Positions 1-24,974 of a stretch of DNA of 64,000 nucleotides are shown here, piece after piece. How positions within the stretch are numbered: the stretch's first letter is position 1; each line of letters starts with the position of its first letter. The position numbers were made by a program, and so were the translations under genes. The notes under the pieces were generated by a model. It did not search any database. It had not been told where the DNA came from and worked only from the letters and a program-made list of their open reading frames with translations. The stretch is from Piromyces finnis (Eukaryota > Neocallimastigomycota > Neocallimastigomycetes > Neocallimastigales > Neocallimastigaceae): assembly GCA_002104945.1 (NCBI GenBank), contig MCFH01000030.1:62001-126000 (forward strand), read 5' to 3'.

Positions 1-986
1 TTCCTCTTAGAAAGATTACAGAACTTTCAATAGAATTTGATTTTCCGGATTTTGTAACTACTCATATTTTGGAAGTTTTTTCAGAAAAGGTGTTTAACGA
101 AGAGCAAGGTAAAGATAAAAATAAAAATAGTAGATAAAAAAGAAGAGAATGAGAAAATGAAAACGAAAAATATACCTTTTATTTTAAAGATTAAATAATA
201 TAGAAACTTTTTAATTTAGTAATTATATATATTTGTTATCTAATAAATTATTTTTTTATAGATACTTATTATACCCTTTCTAAGGAAAAAATCACAAAGT
301 TCCTTGGAATTCAATTGTTAGCTTCTCATATGGTAAATATTTAGTAATAAGAGAGAATACATACTTAATATTATAATAATATAATATAAAATAATATAAT
401 ATGATATTATATTTTATTTTTAAAAATAATTTAATTTATATATTGTGTGGGTATTAATATCAATAATTATATGTATCCTTTTTTTTTTTTTTTATTCTAT
501 ATTCTATTATAGCCAAATCCATATGAATATAATGACTTTATGGCAAAATGGAAAGAAATTATTCCAGAAGATTACACTGCAGATATTGAACTCATTAAGG
601 TAAATATAAGACATATAATTTTTTTTATTGTTATATAATACATATTAATAATATCTATCTTTTTTTTTTTTTTCTTTTCTTATTAATAATTTTATTATTA
701 TATTTATACTCATTTAATATTTAATTAGGGTTTTTATATTGAGGAAGATGTAACTTTTCAAAATGATAAAAGATTATTGAAGTATTTCCCAATGACTGAA
801 CTTTCCCATAATATTAAGCAACGTCTGGAGGAACTCTTTTATGCCAAACCAAAATGGAAGGATAGTAGTCTTCTTCCATACTTACAAGATATTGAGTCGA
901 ATAAAAAGATAATTGATAGAGCTTTGATTAAATATGCAAGATCTTCTCGTGTCGGAAAACAAACTTATTATACCTCTAGATTTTAA
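1..986 (+). CDS. DSCC1: Sister chromatid cohesion protein DCC1 (3' part)
   Basis: This is the C-terminal part of DCC1, the subunit that with Ctf8 and Ctf18 forms the alternative clamp loader Ctf18-RFC, which loads PCNA and supports cohesion in the nucleus. The 5' end lies outside the window. Four exons can be read: about 3-111, 263-331, 513-599 and 729-986, joined in frame by GT...AG introns. The last exon carries the strongest family signal: a helical stretch ending ...SLLPYLQDI, then LIKYARSS and the terminal TYYTSR, which match the end of human DSCC1 (IAPYIQDL, LLTKYSHSS, VYNSR). The region corresponds to the winged-helix C-terminus that binds Ctf18 and DNA. The gene converges on IFT139. 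Confidence 0.92.
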
Positions 987-1607
987 ATATGATAGTTGAA
1001 TAATTATAGAAATACAATAATATAATATGTTTCTTTTATATTACATAACTTTATTTAAAAACAAAAACAAAAATGGAATAGCAATAACAATAATATTTTT
1101 TATAAATAAAATAAAGAATACGATACCAATTTATTCTATAATTTAAAATTTATTTAAATATCAATATTTTAATATATTTTATTTTGCATTTTTTTTTTTT
1201 TTTTAATTTTTTTAAACATGATAATTTAACTCTAAATAAATAATAATAGTAATGTAAATCAATTATATATAAGAAATATAAGTACAATATATATATCTAA
1301 AAGTAAAGAAAATAATGCACTAAATACGCTTGTAATATTTTTTTTTCATTTTGAAATCCAAAAATTTTTTCGAAAATTATAAATATTCAATCTTTTATGT
1401 AGATTATATAAGTATTAACTTTATGAAAAAAGAGATTGAATATTGATAATAAATAAATGCATATTTATAATATATATGTATATATAAATAAAGAAAAAAA
1501 AATTAAAAAAAAAAGAAAAAGGATTTTATATTTTATATTATTATTTAATTTCAATATAGAAAAAAAAAAAACATATATATATATATTTTTCCATTTTAAT
1601 ATAATGA
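987..1607. other. Convergent 3' intergenic region, DCC1 / IFT139
   Basis: No gene seen. The region is almost pure A/T with a T run near 1190-1204 and several AATAAA-like strings on both strands, as expected for two facing 3' ends. A 12-bp inverted repeat (1382-1393 and 1433-1444) could form a hairpin. Confidence 0.6.
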
Positions 1608-8979
<7,372 letters not shown>

Positions 8980-9984
8980 ATTGAAATTTGTAGTCGTATA
9001 AAAGCAGTATCTTGTACTTTTTTATGGGTTTCAATGTTATTATTATTAATGAAAAGTAATTTTATTTAAAATACCAATAATAATTATAATATATAATTTC
9101 TATCCAATTCTTTTTTGTGGTATATTGTGAATATCTTTAGTTGTATATTTAATTATTATATGTAATACTAAAAATTTAATGTTTTTTTTCTTTTCTTTTT
9201 TTATTTTCTTATTCTTCCAATTTAATTATTATTTGAAAAAAAAATTTAATTTCATCTAAAGATTTAAAAAATCAAATTTAAAGTTTATATACTTTTTAAA
9301 TTAATATATAAAATCATTTGTGAATAATAATAATATAAATAATAATAAAATAAGGTTTAAAAGAAAAGTGGAAAACTACTTACTAAATTTAATATTTCAT
9401 AATATTCAAAGAGAATAGAAAGTAGTACTTCAGAAATATATAATAAAAGAGTAAACAATAATTTATAAGATATTGATTTTTTTTATTATTTAAAGTCAAA
9501 TAATTATTTTATTTTCCAAAATATTATTATATTATATTTTATTTTATTTTTTTTTTTTTTTAATAAATTGTACTACTAAAAACTAAAATATTTAAATTCT
9601 TATTAATCGCATTTTTACTCTTCTACAGATAATAATTAAAAATAATTTATGAAGATATACAAAAAAAAAAAAAAATAAAAATAAAATAAAATATAATAAT
9701 TATAATTTAGTATCATAATAATAAAAATTTATTAAGACATTCCTTTGCTATTATTGAAATGAATAAAGAACTTTATATATTTTCACTTTATGAAAAATAT
9801 TGAAATATTATTAATAATATTATTAATTTTTTTTAATTTTTTTTATTTTTTAATATTAATATAATAAATTTAAAATATTTTTTTTTCATATTAAATATAT
9901 ATATTTTAATTGTGTGCTTTTATTCAATTTATTATATATATTATATTTTAATTATTCTATTTTTCTTTTTACATCATTATTTAT
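8980..9984. other. Intergenic, upstream of IFT139
   Basis: About 1 kb of A/T-rich sequence with no supported gene. It contains T runs near 9550 and an A run near 9661-9674. It must hold the IFT139 promoter and the 3' end of the methyltransferase-like gene; no specific element was recognised. Confidence 0.5.
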
Positions 9985-11021
9985 TTAATAAATGAATGGG
10001 ATAAACTTTTTAGTTTTTGCTGTATATTCTGACCATTCTTTTTCATGATCAAGTAGTAAGCTCTTATGATAAGCATCTAATTCAGTTACTCTTATTAAAA
10101 TGATATATATTAAAATTGAAGAAATTATTGGTAATGAGAAAATATTTGAAGTATATAATAATGTGAAAGCAGTAAAAATCATTAAATATGCAAGGAATTC
10201 TGGGTAACGACAGTATTGATAAAGTCCTGAAGTATTAATGAGTTCGATAATATCTTGATCTGGGGAAGAAGCTAAATATTTTTCCATTTCTTTCTTTTCT
10301 TTGTCGGAAAAACCTTCATATTTATCTTTTTTCTTATTTAAAAGCTTACGTTTTTCGGTTACGACTTCTTCACCATTTTCATCAATGGTAACTTCTTCTT
10401 CTACTTCATCATTTTCATCATCACTTTCTTCTTCCATACCTCTGTCCATAATTTTTATCTTAGATAAACTAATAGAAGTAAGATATGATCCACTTTTTAA
10501 TTTATTAGTATAGGCTTTAAGGCATACTCCAACAACAATAAAGAGGGAAATAAAAAGAGAAGTACATTTTCCAAGATAAAGTTTTCCGAAAGAAACTTTT
10601 GAAAAAATAATTACATACATGATACTAAAGAACATACCTATATAAAATACATTAAATAATGTGTATATTTTATAATTAATGATTAATTAATAATAATTTA
10701 AAAGAATTTAAGATACTAAAATGTATATTTATTATTTTATTATAAAATTTTTAATAATTAAATGAAAAAGAAATTACAGAAATGAATATATAATACCAAT
10801 ATTTAAAATTAATTTTAATATTTTAATTTAATAATTTCAATATAAAATATTATTAATATCATTTTATTTCTTTATAACTTACTTGATTGCATAATAAGAG
10901 CACTATATCTCTCTTTTTGTTTAATTAATAAAGTATTCCTATGAGTTAATTCGGTATCATTTCTTGAAATGTAAATGAAAAAAAAAACTAAAGGAAGACA
11001 ACCAATAGCGTATTCAATCAT
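9985..11021 (-). CDS. Membrane methyltransferase-like protein (ICMT/PEMT superfamily)
   Basis: A two-exon gene. Exon 1 starts at 11021 (MIEYAIGCLPLVFFFIY...) and is joined to exon 2 by A|GTAAGT...ATATAG|GT, giving MQSSMFFS across the junction. The predicted protein is about 263 aa with several hydrophobic segments: one at the N-terminus, two near the exon junction, and two after residue 190. The C-terminal signature LYQYCRYPEFLAYL ... RVTELDAY ... EWSEYTAKTKKFIPFIY follows the pattern of phospholipid and isoprenylcysteine methyltransferases (YRYxRHPxYL ... E..L ... Y..Y...V.RFIP). The usual His of RHP is Tyr here, giving RYP. A highly acidic stretch (EEESDDENDEVEEEV, about residues 115-130) sits in a loop. 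Substrate is not determined: prenylcysteine carboxyl methylation in the ER is one option, and a non-catalytic relative is another. Confidence 0.6.
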
Positions 11022-12106
<1,085 letters not shown>

Positions 12107-12688
12107 ATGTATGCAGATCAAGGTGCAAAATTAGTAAAAGAAGCTAAAAAAACTCAAGATATTCTTCCAGAATATAATATTGAATTAGTAAGAGATGTGC
12201 AACGAGAAATAAGAACACTTCATCATAACACAACTGTTCTTTTACGACAATATGATATTAGAAATTCCTCACAAGAAAATCCAGGTGCTTCTGCATCTAT
12301 CATTTTACATCATCAAAGTTTAAAAAGAAATAAGCGTTGCTTATTGGCATATCATTACCATCGTTTAAAAAAAATTGAAGAATTTTGTTGGGAATTGGGA
12401 CATATACCTCAAGAACTTTTACCTAATCTTTCCTCACAAGAAACTGATTTTTCTACAGAATATCAATCTATTATTAATGATTATTCTTCAAATTTTACTG
12501 GAATTGATTTAAGTAGTTCACTAGAACCACCAAAAGACCCTTACATTGAAATTCGAGTTCTTAAAGATTGTGGTGAAATTTATACAGAGAATGGTTTAGT
12601 TACTCTATCTAAGAATAGTCAACATTATTTAAGACGAACAGATGTGGAACATTTAATTAATGAAGGATATTTGAAACATATTAAATAG
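12107..12688 (+). CDS. PSF1: GINS complex subunit PSF1
   Basis: An intronless 193-aa protein, the usual length for Psf1. Psf1 with Psf2, Psf3 and Sld5 forms the GINS ring, part of the CMG helicase at nuclear replication forks. Visible signatures: an N-terminal helical domain with the core LKRNKRCLLAYHYHRLKKI (about residues 74-92, human LLRNRRCTVAYLYDRLLRI), then EPPKDPYIEIRVLKDCGE (about 140-157) and the C-terminal B domain LSKNSQHYLRR...LINEGYLKHI, all matching human GINS1. The start ATG at 12107 gives MYADQGAKLVKE, which aligns with the family N-terminus. It is one of very few intronless genes here. The next gene, SmF, is on the same strand about 550 bp away. Confidence 0.95.
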   Translation: MYADQGAKLVKEAKKTQDILPEYNIELVRDVQREIRTLHHNTTVLLRQYDIRNSSQENPGASASIILHHQSLKRNKRCLLAYHYHRLKKIEEFCWELGHIPQELLPNLSSQETDFSTEYQSIINDYSSNFTGIDLSSSLEPPKDPYIEIRVLKDCGEIYTENGLVTLSKNSQHYLRRTDVEHLINEGYLKHIK

Positions 12689-13234
12689 AAATTTTACTAA
12701 AAACGCAAATTATATTAATAATATATTTCTTAATATATATGATAATAGTCGTTATAAATTAAGACAGTTCTAGTCTATTTTTTTTTTCTAAACTTATGAA
12801 AGTTTTTTCTATATTTTCCCTTATAAACATTTGTATATACCAATATAATTTTAGAAAACTCAATTATACCTTCTTTTCTATCTTTTTTTTTTTTTTTTCA
12901 TAATTAATAATAATTGATATCATAAAAAAATTAAATAATAAAAAAAAGATAAAAAATAAAATATTGAAACAATATAATTAATAAGTTTTGGTTATTTTAT
13001 TTATCTCTTTACAATTATCTTTATTTTTTTTTGTTTATTTTCATTATATATGAAATAATCTTTATTTGAATTTAATGTATTAAAATAACATTTTTTAATT
13101 TAAATATTATTGGTGGATTAAAAAACTTTTTTTTCATATAATTTTTTATATATAAATTTTTTTTAATTTTTATTGTATTTTTTATTATTAATATTTTTGT
13201 TGAAATTAGAATAAAAAAAAAAAAAAAATAAAAA
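12689..13234. other. Intergenic, PSF1 to SmF
   Basis: 546 bp, A/T-rich, no gene seen. T runs occur near 12779-12788 and 12883-12898. A 15-17 nt A run ends just before the SmF start codon. Confidence 0.5.
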
Positions 13235-14412
13235 ATGATCGTTAACGTAAGTGTTTCAACTTGGAAATAAATTAAGATAAAAGAAAATGAATAATTAAAA
13301 AAGAATGATGATAAATGTCAAGGAGAGAATGAATATATTTATATTAAGAAGGATTATTTTTTAAACCTTAAGAATATTTTATTTTGTTATTATTTCTTAC
13401 CAAAATTATTATTTCAATGTACATCATACTTTTTTCTGAATCACACATTTTAAGCATTATATATATGAATGATATTTTTGTTAATATTTAATTGAGAATC
13501 AAGCGTCAATTTCAAGCATCATATAAATCAATTCAATTACTTTATATATATGTACCTTTTTACACAATGTTTAATGTTTGTAAAATATTAAAATAAAATT
13601 ACTTTATCAATATTTTTTTTATTATTAATACTTTTATAATTAAAATAAATTAAAAGTATGGTTGTTAATTTGTTAATTTAAATTGAAGATTAAAATGTTA
13701 GAAAAAAAAAAAAGAAAGAAAGAAAGAGAAAATTAATAAGAATCAAAATAATAGAAGGAATAAATATATATATATTTTAAGGAGTGATCATTAATAAAAA
13801 AATAATATATTAAAATCAATATTTTATGTTTTGTTTTATATAAATTCTAGATATTAATATATATTTTTAATAATGTTTAATTAAACAGGGAGTTGTAAAC
13901 CCAAAACCTTTCTTAAACGAACTTACTGGTAAACCAATTATTGTTAAACTTAAATGGGGTATGGAATACAAGGGTTTTCTTACTTCAGTTGATTCATACA
14001 TGAATTTACAAGTACATATCATGTTATTAAAATTATAATATATATTTGTAATATTTATTTATTAGTTTTATTATTATTATCATTATTTTAATATTATTTC
14101 TTATTTATCAAATTCTATTTTTTTATAATAGTTAGCTAATACTGAAGAATATGTTGATGGTGCTTCTACTGGTGTTTTAGGAGAAGTCTTAATCCGGTAA
14201 GATACTATTTTTATAAATCCTTTTATAATAATAAATAACATATAAACTTTTTGTATATTTATATTCGTATTAACAATAATATTTATATTGTTATTTAATG
14301 TATATATATAAATTAAAACATCTAAATAATATAAAAATTAAAAAATTATATTAGTTGTAATAATGTTTTATACATTCGTGAACTTAAGGAAGAAGCTGAA
14401 ATGGAAAGCTAG
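13235..14412 (+). CDS. SNRPF: Small nuclear ribonucleoprotein Sm F
   Basis: Core Sm-ring protein of the spliceosomal U1, U2, U4 and U5 snRNPs. Four exons: 13235-13246, 13889-14011, 14132-14196 and 14355-14412, giving 85 aa. Exon 1 codes only MIVN. Exon 2 carries Sm1 ([20 protein letters not shown], then [17 protein letters not shown]). Exons 3-4 carry [20 protein letters not shown] and the Sm2 motif [11 protein letters not shown]. Alignment to human SmF is nearly continuous. The CGT codon for the Sm2 arginine is split by an intron (ATC CG|GTAAG...TTAG|T). Intron 1 is unusually long at 642 nt. The protein helps splice the many introns visible in this genome. Confidence 0.97.
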
Positions 14413-15061
14413 ACTTATAGGAAATTAATTTCTATTTAATCACATAAAACTAAAGTTATCTTTTAGGACATTAAAGAGTTTTTTTTATATCGTTAATAAT
14501 TCTAAATGAACTATTTAAAAAGCAATATTGGGATTATTAAAAAAGAATTTACAAAAACTATTTAAAGATTAAATATATTTATATCTATTTTTAATTTAAT
14601 TATTTTTTTTTTTAAATAATTATCAAAACATATTTAACACATATAATATGTATATAAAAATAATAATTCAACGTAACTTTTGAAAGATAATACTACTTCT
14701 ACTAATATTACTACTAATAATAATAACAACAATAATAAAAAAGTATATAATATTATTAAATTAACAAGCATATTTTTATTGAGTAAGTTTTTTATATATA
14801 TTTTAAATTCAAAAATTGGTATAGATTATCATGAATTATCAAGAAAATTATTGATAATGTTAAAAAAGTTTAGGAGAAAAACAAAACATTATATTCAATA
14901 ATAATAATATAGTGTAGTTACAAGCAGGATAAGATCCTATTTAAAAAAAAAAAAAAACTTTATTAATTTCTATTACTAATAATATATTATTTTGTTTATT
15001 TTTTTAAATATAATGAAATAATATTAAATTCACACCTTTTCATTAAATGCTATACAAACAA

Positions 15062-15062
<1 letters not shown>

Positions 15063-15107
<45 letters not shown>
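15063..15107. repeat. (CATA)n(TA)n compound microsatellite
   Basis: About six CATA units pass directly into about eleven TA units. Confidence 0.9.
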
Positions 15108-15108
<1 letters not shown>

Positions 15109-15413
15109 AAAGAAAATATAGATATCATAAAAGTAATACTAAAAATTTTATTTGATGGTTGTTCTTTTTTATTTATTTATTTATTATATGTATATATTAT
15201 TTAAAGTAGAAATATTAGAAATATTTATTAATATATACATACATTAGTTAATTAGAATTTATAATTAGTACTTTTTATATAAGATTAATTTATCTTATAA
15301 TCCTTATTATAATAAGAATCATATATTTAAATGTAAGTTGATTTGAATTATTGGTTATAATTTTTGAATTTGCAATAATTATGATTAATTTTTATTTTTC
15401 ATTGTTTTTTTTG

Positions 15414-15414
15414 T

Positions 15415-15445
<31 letters not shown>
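15414..15445. repeat. T21-A11 homopolymer junction
   Basis: A run of T followed at once by a run of A, which is partly self-complementary. Similar tracts recur at 17301-17320, 19236-19265, 39780-39798, 40203-40221 and 51244-51270. Confidence 0.85.
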
Positions 15446-15596
15446 CTTATAATATACTATTTAATTATGATATTAGAAAAATGCTATTGTAAATGAAAAA
15501 TATAGTATATATGCATATATAATTTTTGAAAAAATTATCATTTAGATTAAACAAATAAAATTATATATATGTATATTAGTATTAACATGAATCATA

Positions 15597-17167
15597 TTAA
15601 TGAGTGATATTCTTTGAAGAGTGGTATTTTTTCTTTCTATAAAAGTATACTTTTTTGTTATCAATTAAATAATTATTCTTGGTATGTAAAACACTATCAA
15701 TAAGTGATTTATTTAAAAGCGATGAACTTCTAGGTGCATAATTAGGATAATCATTAAATTGTTGTTTTTGAAAGGAATTTGATGAAAAAGTATTATTTTT
15801 ATCGTTAATTTTATTATTAATATGTTTATTAGCATTGAATGAATTGCTATTGTTTTTATTATTTTGTTTATTATTATATATATAATGATTGATTTGATTT
15901 TCATAATTTTCTTGGTTCTCAGAAATATTATTTTCAAATGAATTATAAGATTCTTTAGTTTTTTGTTTTATATTATTAATTACTTCAATTGAAATATCAG
16001 TTGCTTGGGTATCTTTATTAATATAATTATATATTTTATTTTTGGCGTCAGTATTTGAATATATATTAATAGAAGGGTTAAGATCTTCTGATAACTTGAA
16101 TGTATTGATATTTTTATTACTCTCATTATTGTTATAATAATTATCATCATCAAGTAAAATATATGAGTTAAAATTATTAAAACTATATTTTCTAGGAATA
16201 TTTAAATCAATATTATTATGACTATTCATTAAATATTTGGTAGATGAAGATTTTGATGAGAAAGGTTTATTCCTACCAATAAATGTATTTTCATTAAAAT
16301 ATTGTGATAGTTTTTTAGTTTTATAACTTTCCATATTTGAAATGTCATTTTTATATGTTTCCTACATTTTTATTATTAAAAAAATAAATATATAATACAT
16401 AATATTATAATAATATATATTATTATAAATATAATTTTTATTAATTATTATTTTATTTTAAATAATTTAATTTTAACATTATTATTCAATGTTTCTAGAA
16501 ATTTTAATTTACTTATTTTTTACTTACATTTTCTTTGTTATTTATGTTATTTGGTGGACTATACCATAGTTTACTGATATATTTTTTCCTTATATGATCT
16601 CTTTGTTGTTCAATATTTATTTCATTATAATTTAATTCTTCAAAATCATTCCATTTTGACAGCCATATTTCTCTTGCTTTTTTATTACCCCCATTTTTTA
16701 GTCCTATAACATCTTCTTCTGTAAAGATAGTAAATGATATGCCTTTTATTTTATGATTAATCTCTCTTAGCAAACCACCACATTCTGCACAGACAAAAGT
16801 ATTCAAACTTAAATTAACATATGATATTAAACTGTAGTATTTGAAATTATTATTTAAAAAGGCACAGATATATAGAATAATAAAATATACTTTATTATTA
16901 ATTTTATTTAAATTATAATTTTAAAATATTCAATTGAAAAAGAATTATAATTATTAAATATACCTTGAATTGCAGTCAAAACATTTTTTATTCTTTATTA
17001 TATATAAATGAATGAATTGAATTTAATAGTTAATTTATTAAACAAATATATTTATTTATGTCTATATATAAAATTAAATTAAATTAACAAACCTCTTCTA
17101 ATTTCATTAAATTCCGTATAGTACGTTCATTTTTTTCATTTTGTTTTTTAAGTTGAAATGAATCCAT
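15597..17167 (-). CDS. Arf-GAP domain protein, AGFG-like
   Basis: Predicted GTPase-activating protein for Arf-family GTPases. It starts at 17167 (MDSFQLKKQNEKNERTIRNL), and four further exons follow. Splicing NKKCFDCNSS to LISYVNLSLNTFVCAECGG restores a perfect C-x2-C-x16-C-x2-C zinc finger, identical in spacing to human AGFG1 (CFDCDQR...VCTSC). The candidate arginine finger is in GLLREI. It is followed by GISFTIFTEEDV, REIWLSKW and DHIRKKYISKLWY, again AGFG-like (the family has LQEKYEKKRWY). After the domain comes an Asn/Ser-rich tail of about 250 residues ending KKYHSSKNITH. No FG dipeptides are visible in the tail, unlike animal AGFG proteins. It converges on SmF. Confidence 0.85.
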
Positions 17168-18326
17168 TTTTATTTAGTATTTATTTATTAACTATTATTT
17201 ATATATATATATATAGTGTTTATATTTATTTATCAAAAATATTAACATTATTAAATAATTTATATATAGGATTAATTTTTTGAATATTGTCATTCATGAC
17301 TTTTTTTTTTTTTAAAAAAAGTAATAAATATTTAAAAATATCTTTCTAATATAAGACTATTAAATATTATATGAAGTATAGGTTAAATTAACATTAATTT
17401 TTTATTTTTTAATACATTAACATTTAAATTAATATTGAACTGATTTATATATTTTTATTTTAATTTTTTTTATTTCTATTTTTCTTTTTATTTTTAATTT
17501 TGTGGTAATTCTTTTTTTTTTTTTTTTTTTTTAAATACTATTAGAATACAACTATTATTATATTTATATATTTTATAATAACATTTTAATTTTTTTTTTA
17601 TTTAAAAAATGGATGGATGTAATTAATTTAAAATTATATATCAAATAATATAAAGGATTATTAATTGAATTAATTGAAAATAAAACAAATAAGGTTTATA
17701 TATAAAATCAAAATGTTATATAGTAATTTTGTAATTTAGTATTTTAATATTAAATAAAGTTTTTACATATGAAAAAATGTTTTATGTTAAAATTTAATAA
17801 TATTATTATACTTTTTAATTTGGATCTATTCTATTATTTCTAAATAAATAAAAATAAAAACAAAGAATTAAAAGATAAAGAAAGAAAATATTATATTTTA
17901 TATTAATATAAAATGTAAATAAGAATAAAAACAGTCAAAACAATTATATATTTTATTAAAAATTATTATCAAATTAATGAAGTAATATAATAATGATAAT
18001 TCATTTTATCATATTTTAATTAAACTTTCTTTTTTTTATAATAATATAATAAAAAAATTAAATATATTATTAATCTTTTTATATATAAATGAATTTATAT
18101 ATTTAAATAATTGTTTTTTATTAGTTTTCCATTATCAAATATTTATTAGCTACTAAAACTCTATAATTATATTATTTGTAAAAAGTTTAGTTAATATTTT
18201 TTTTTCATAATTAAAAAGTTAATTTCAAGATATAGCAATAAAACTTTTTAATAATAAATAAAACTTTTTAATAATAAGCAATGAAGCCTTTAATATAAGA
18301 GAAAAAACATAATATTGTACATAGAA

Positions 18327-18573
<247 letters not shown>

Positions 18574-19235
18574 CATTACTGAATATTTAATTAATTCTAT
18601 TAAAAAAATATAATATATATAATATTTAAAAATTTTATTATTCATTTTTTTTTTCTTTTTTTTTATAATTTATATTTTTTCTCATATTTAATTAAATTAA
18701 TTTATTTTTGAATTTTAATTATTATAAAATTTTTTTATTATATATTTAATTAAATCGTTTTAAAGATTTCAATCCAATAGAATTTATTAGTTAATTGTTT
18801 ATGAAGCAATGATATAGAATATAAGTGTAACGTATGACAAAATTAAATATACCTTTTCATTTATAAAAGATATATTTTTTCTTCTACATAAAAAATCATA
18901 GTAATTTATTTTAAATTAAAAATATTAATATATTTAATTCTTATATTATGAAAGACACTTTATTAATTTTTTTTTTTAAAAAGTAACCAAATAAATGGTG
19001 TATATATGAACACTAATAGAACATTTATAAATTTAATAATATAATGTTTTATTTTTATTTATATTAATTTATGACTTTTTTATAATTTAGTATTATTTTT
19101 ATTAGTTATGTTTCTTGTTAATGACTTTTAAATATTCTTTTTCTCTCCCTCTCTCTTTCTTTTTTTTTTTTGTCTATTGAATTTCTTTTTTTATTTTATT
19201 ATATCCTATTGTTGGTATACAATTTTGATTATATA

Positions 19236-19265
19236 CTTTTTTTTTTTTTTTTTAAAAAAAAAAAA
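19236..19265. repeat. T18-A12 homopolymer junction
   Basis: T run followed immediately by an A run, just downstream of the UNC13-like stop codon. Confidence 0.85.
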
Positions 19266-19350
19266 CATTTTTTAGTTTATAACTTTTTATTATTTTATTT
19301 ATTTATTTATTTATTATTATTCTTGATGGTGATTATGTATTGTTATTTAG

Positions 19351-24358
<5,008 letters not shown>

Positions 24359-24974
24359 ATTGGATATTTTTTATTATATTATTGAATGATTTATAATGTT
24401 TTTAATTATCTTTTTGAATTTATTTTATTTATATATTATGTTTTATTGATTTTTTTTTTTTTTTAAGATTAATTTGTTATTAATAATACTATTATTAAAT
24501 ATAAATATTCAACCTATATTTTCTAAAACAAAATTTAGTAAAAAGTAAATTAATATTATATCGAAGGCATTAAAGTTGTATGTTATTATTAAACATTAAT
24601 TTAAATTTAATAATATTGGAATTTTACAAAAATGTTTCAATTTTGTTTAATTAAAATATAGCATAATATAATAAGAATTTTATTAATAATTTTTAATTTA
24701 ATTATACAATGAACATTTAATAAAAATAATATATATGTAATTAGTATTATGCTTACTTTTTTATTTTATTTTTTTTTTTAAAATAATAGCAATAATAACA
24801 ATAAAATTTGTTTTTTTTTTGTTTTTTTTTTAAAAAAAAAATTAGAATAGGAAAGGGTATATAAATCTATTAATTAAATAAGAGTTACACAGAAAAGTCG
24901 ATTAATATGTATAATTTAAATTTTTATGATTAAATTACTAAATAATCATTTTTAAACAATAAAAAATAAAAAAT
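24359..24974. promoter_or_regulatory. Divergent promoter region, UNC13-like / NMNAT
   Basis: 616 bp between divergent start codons, so it should hold both promoters. A T10-A10 tract sits at 24822-24841, roughly 130 bp before the NMNAT start. No specific motif was recognised. Confidence 0.5.

Larger units (their letters stand above)
14413..15596. other. Convergent intergenic region, SmF / Arf-GAP
   Basis: 1.2 kb with no supported gene. It holds a (CATA)n(TA)n microsatellite and a T21-A11 tract. An open frame at 14680-14901 has no ATG start and is Asn-rich, so it is not called. Confidence 0.5.

Noticed and set aside
13303-13440. Possible C/D-box snoRNA in SmF intron 1 (ATGATGA ... CTGA)
   Set aside because: The boxes are about 135 nt apart, too far for a typical C/D snoRNA, and no terminal stem was seen. 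Both motifs are frequent by chance in this composition.
14680-14901. Small open frame with Asn run and a hydrophobic segment
   Set aside because: It begins at TTG rather than ATG, has low complexity, and lies in the 3' region between two convergent genes with no recognisable family.
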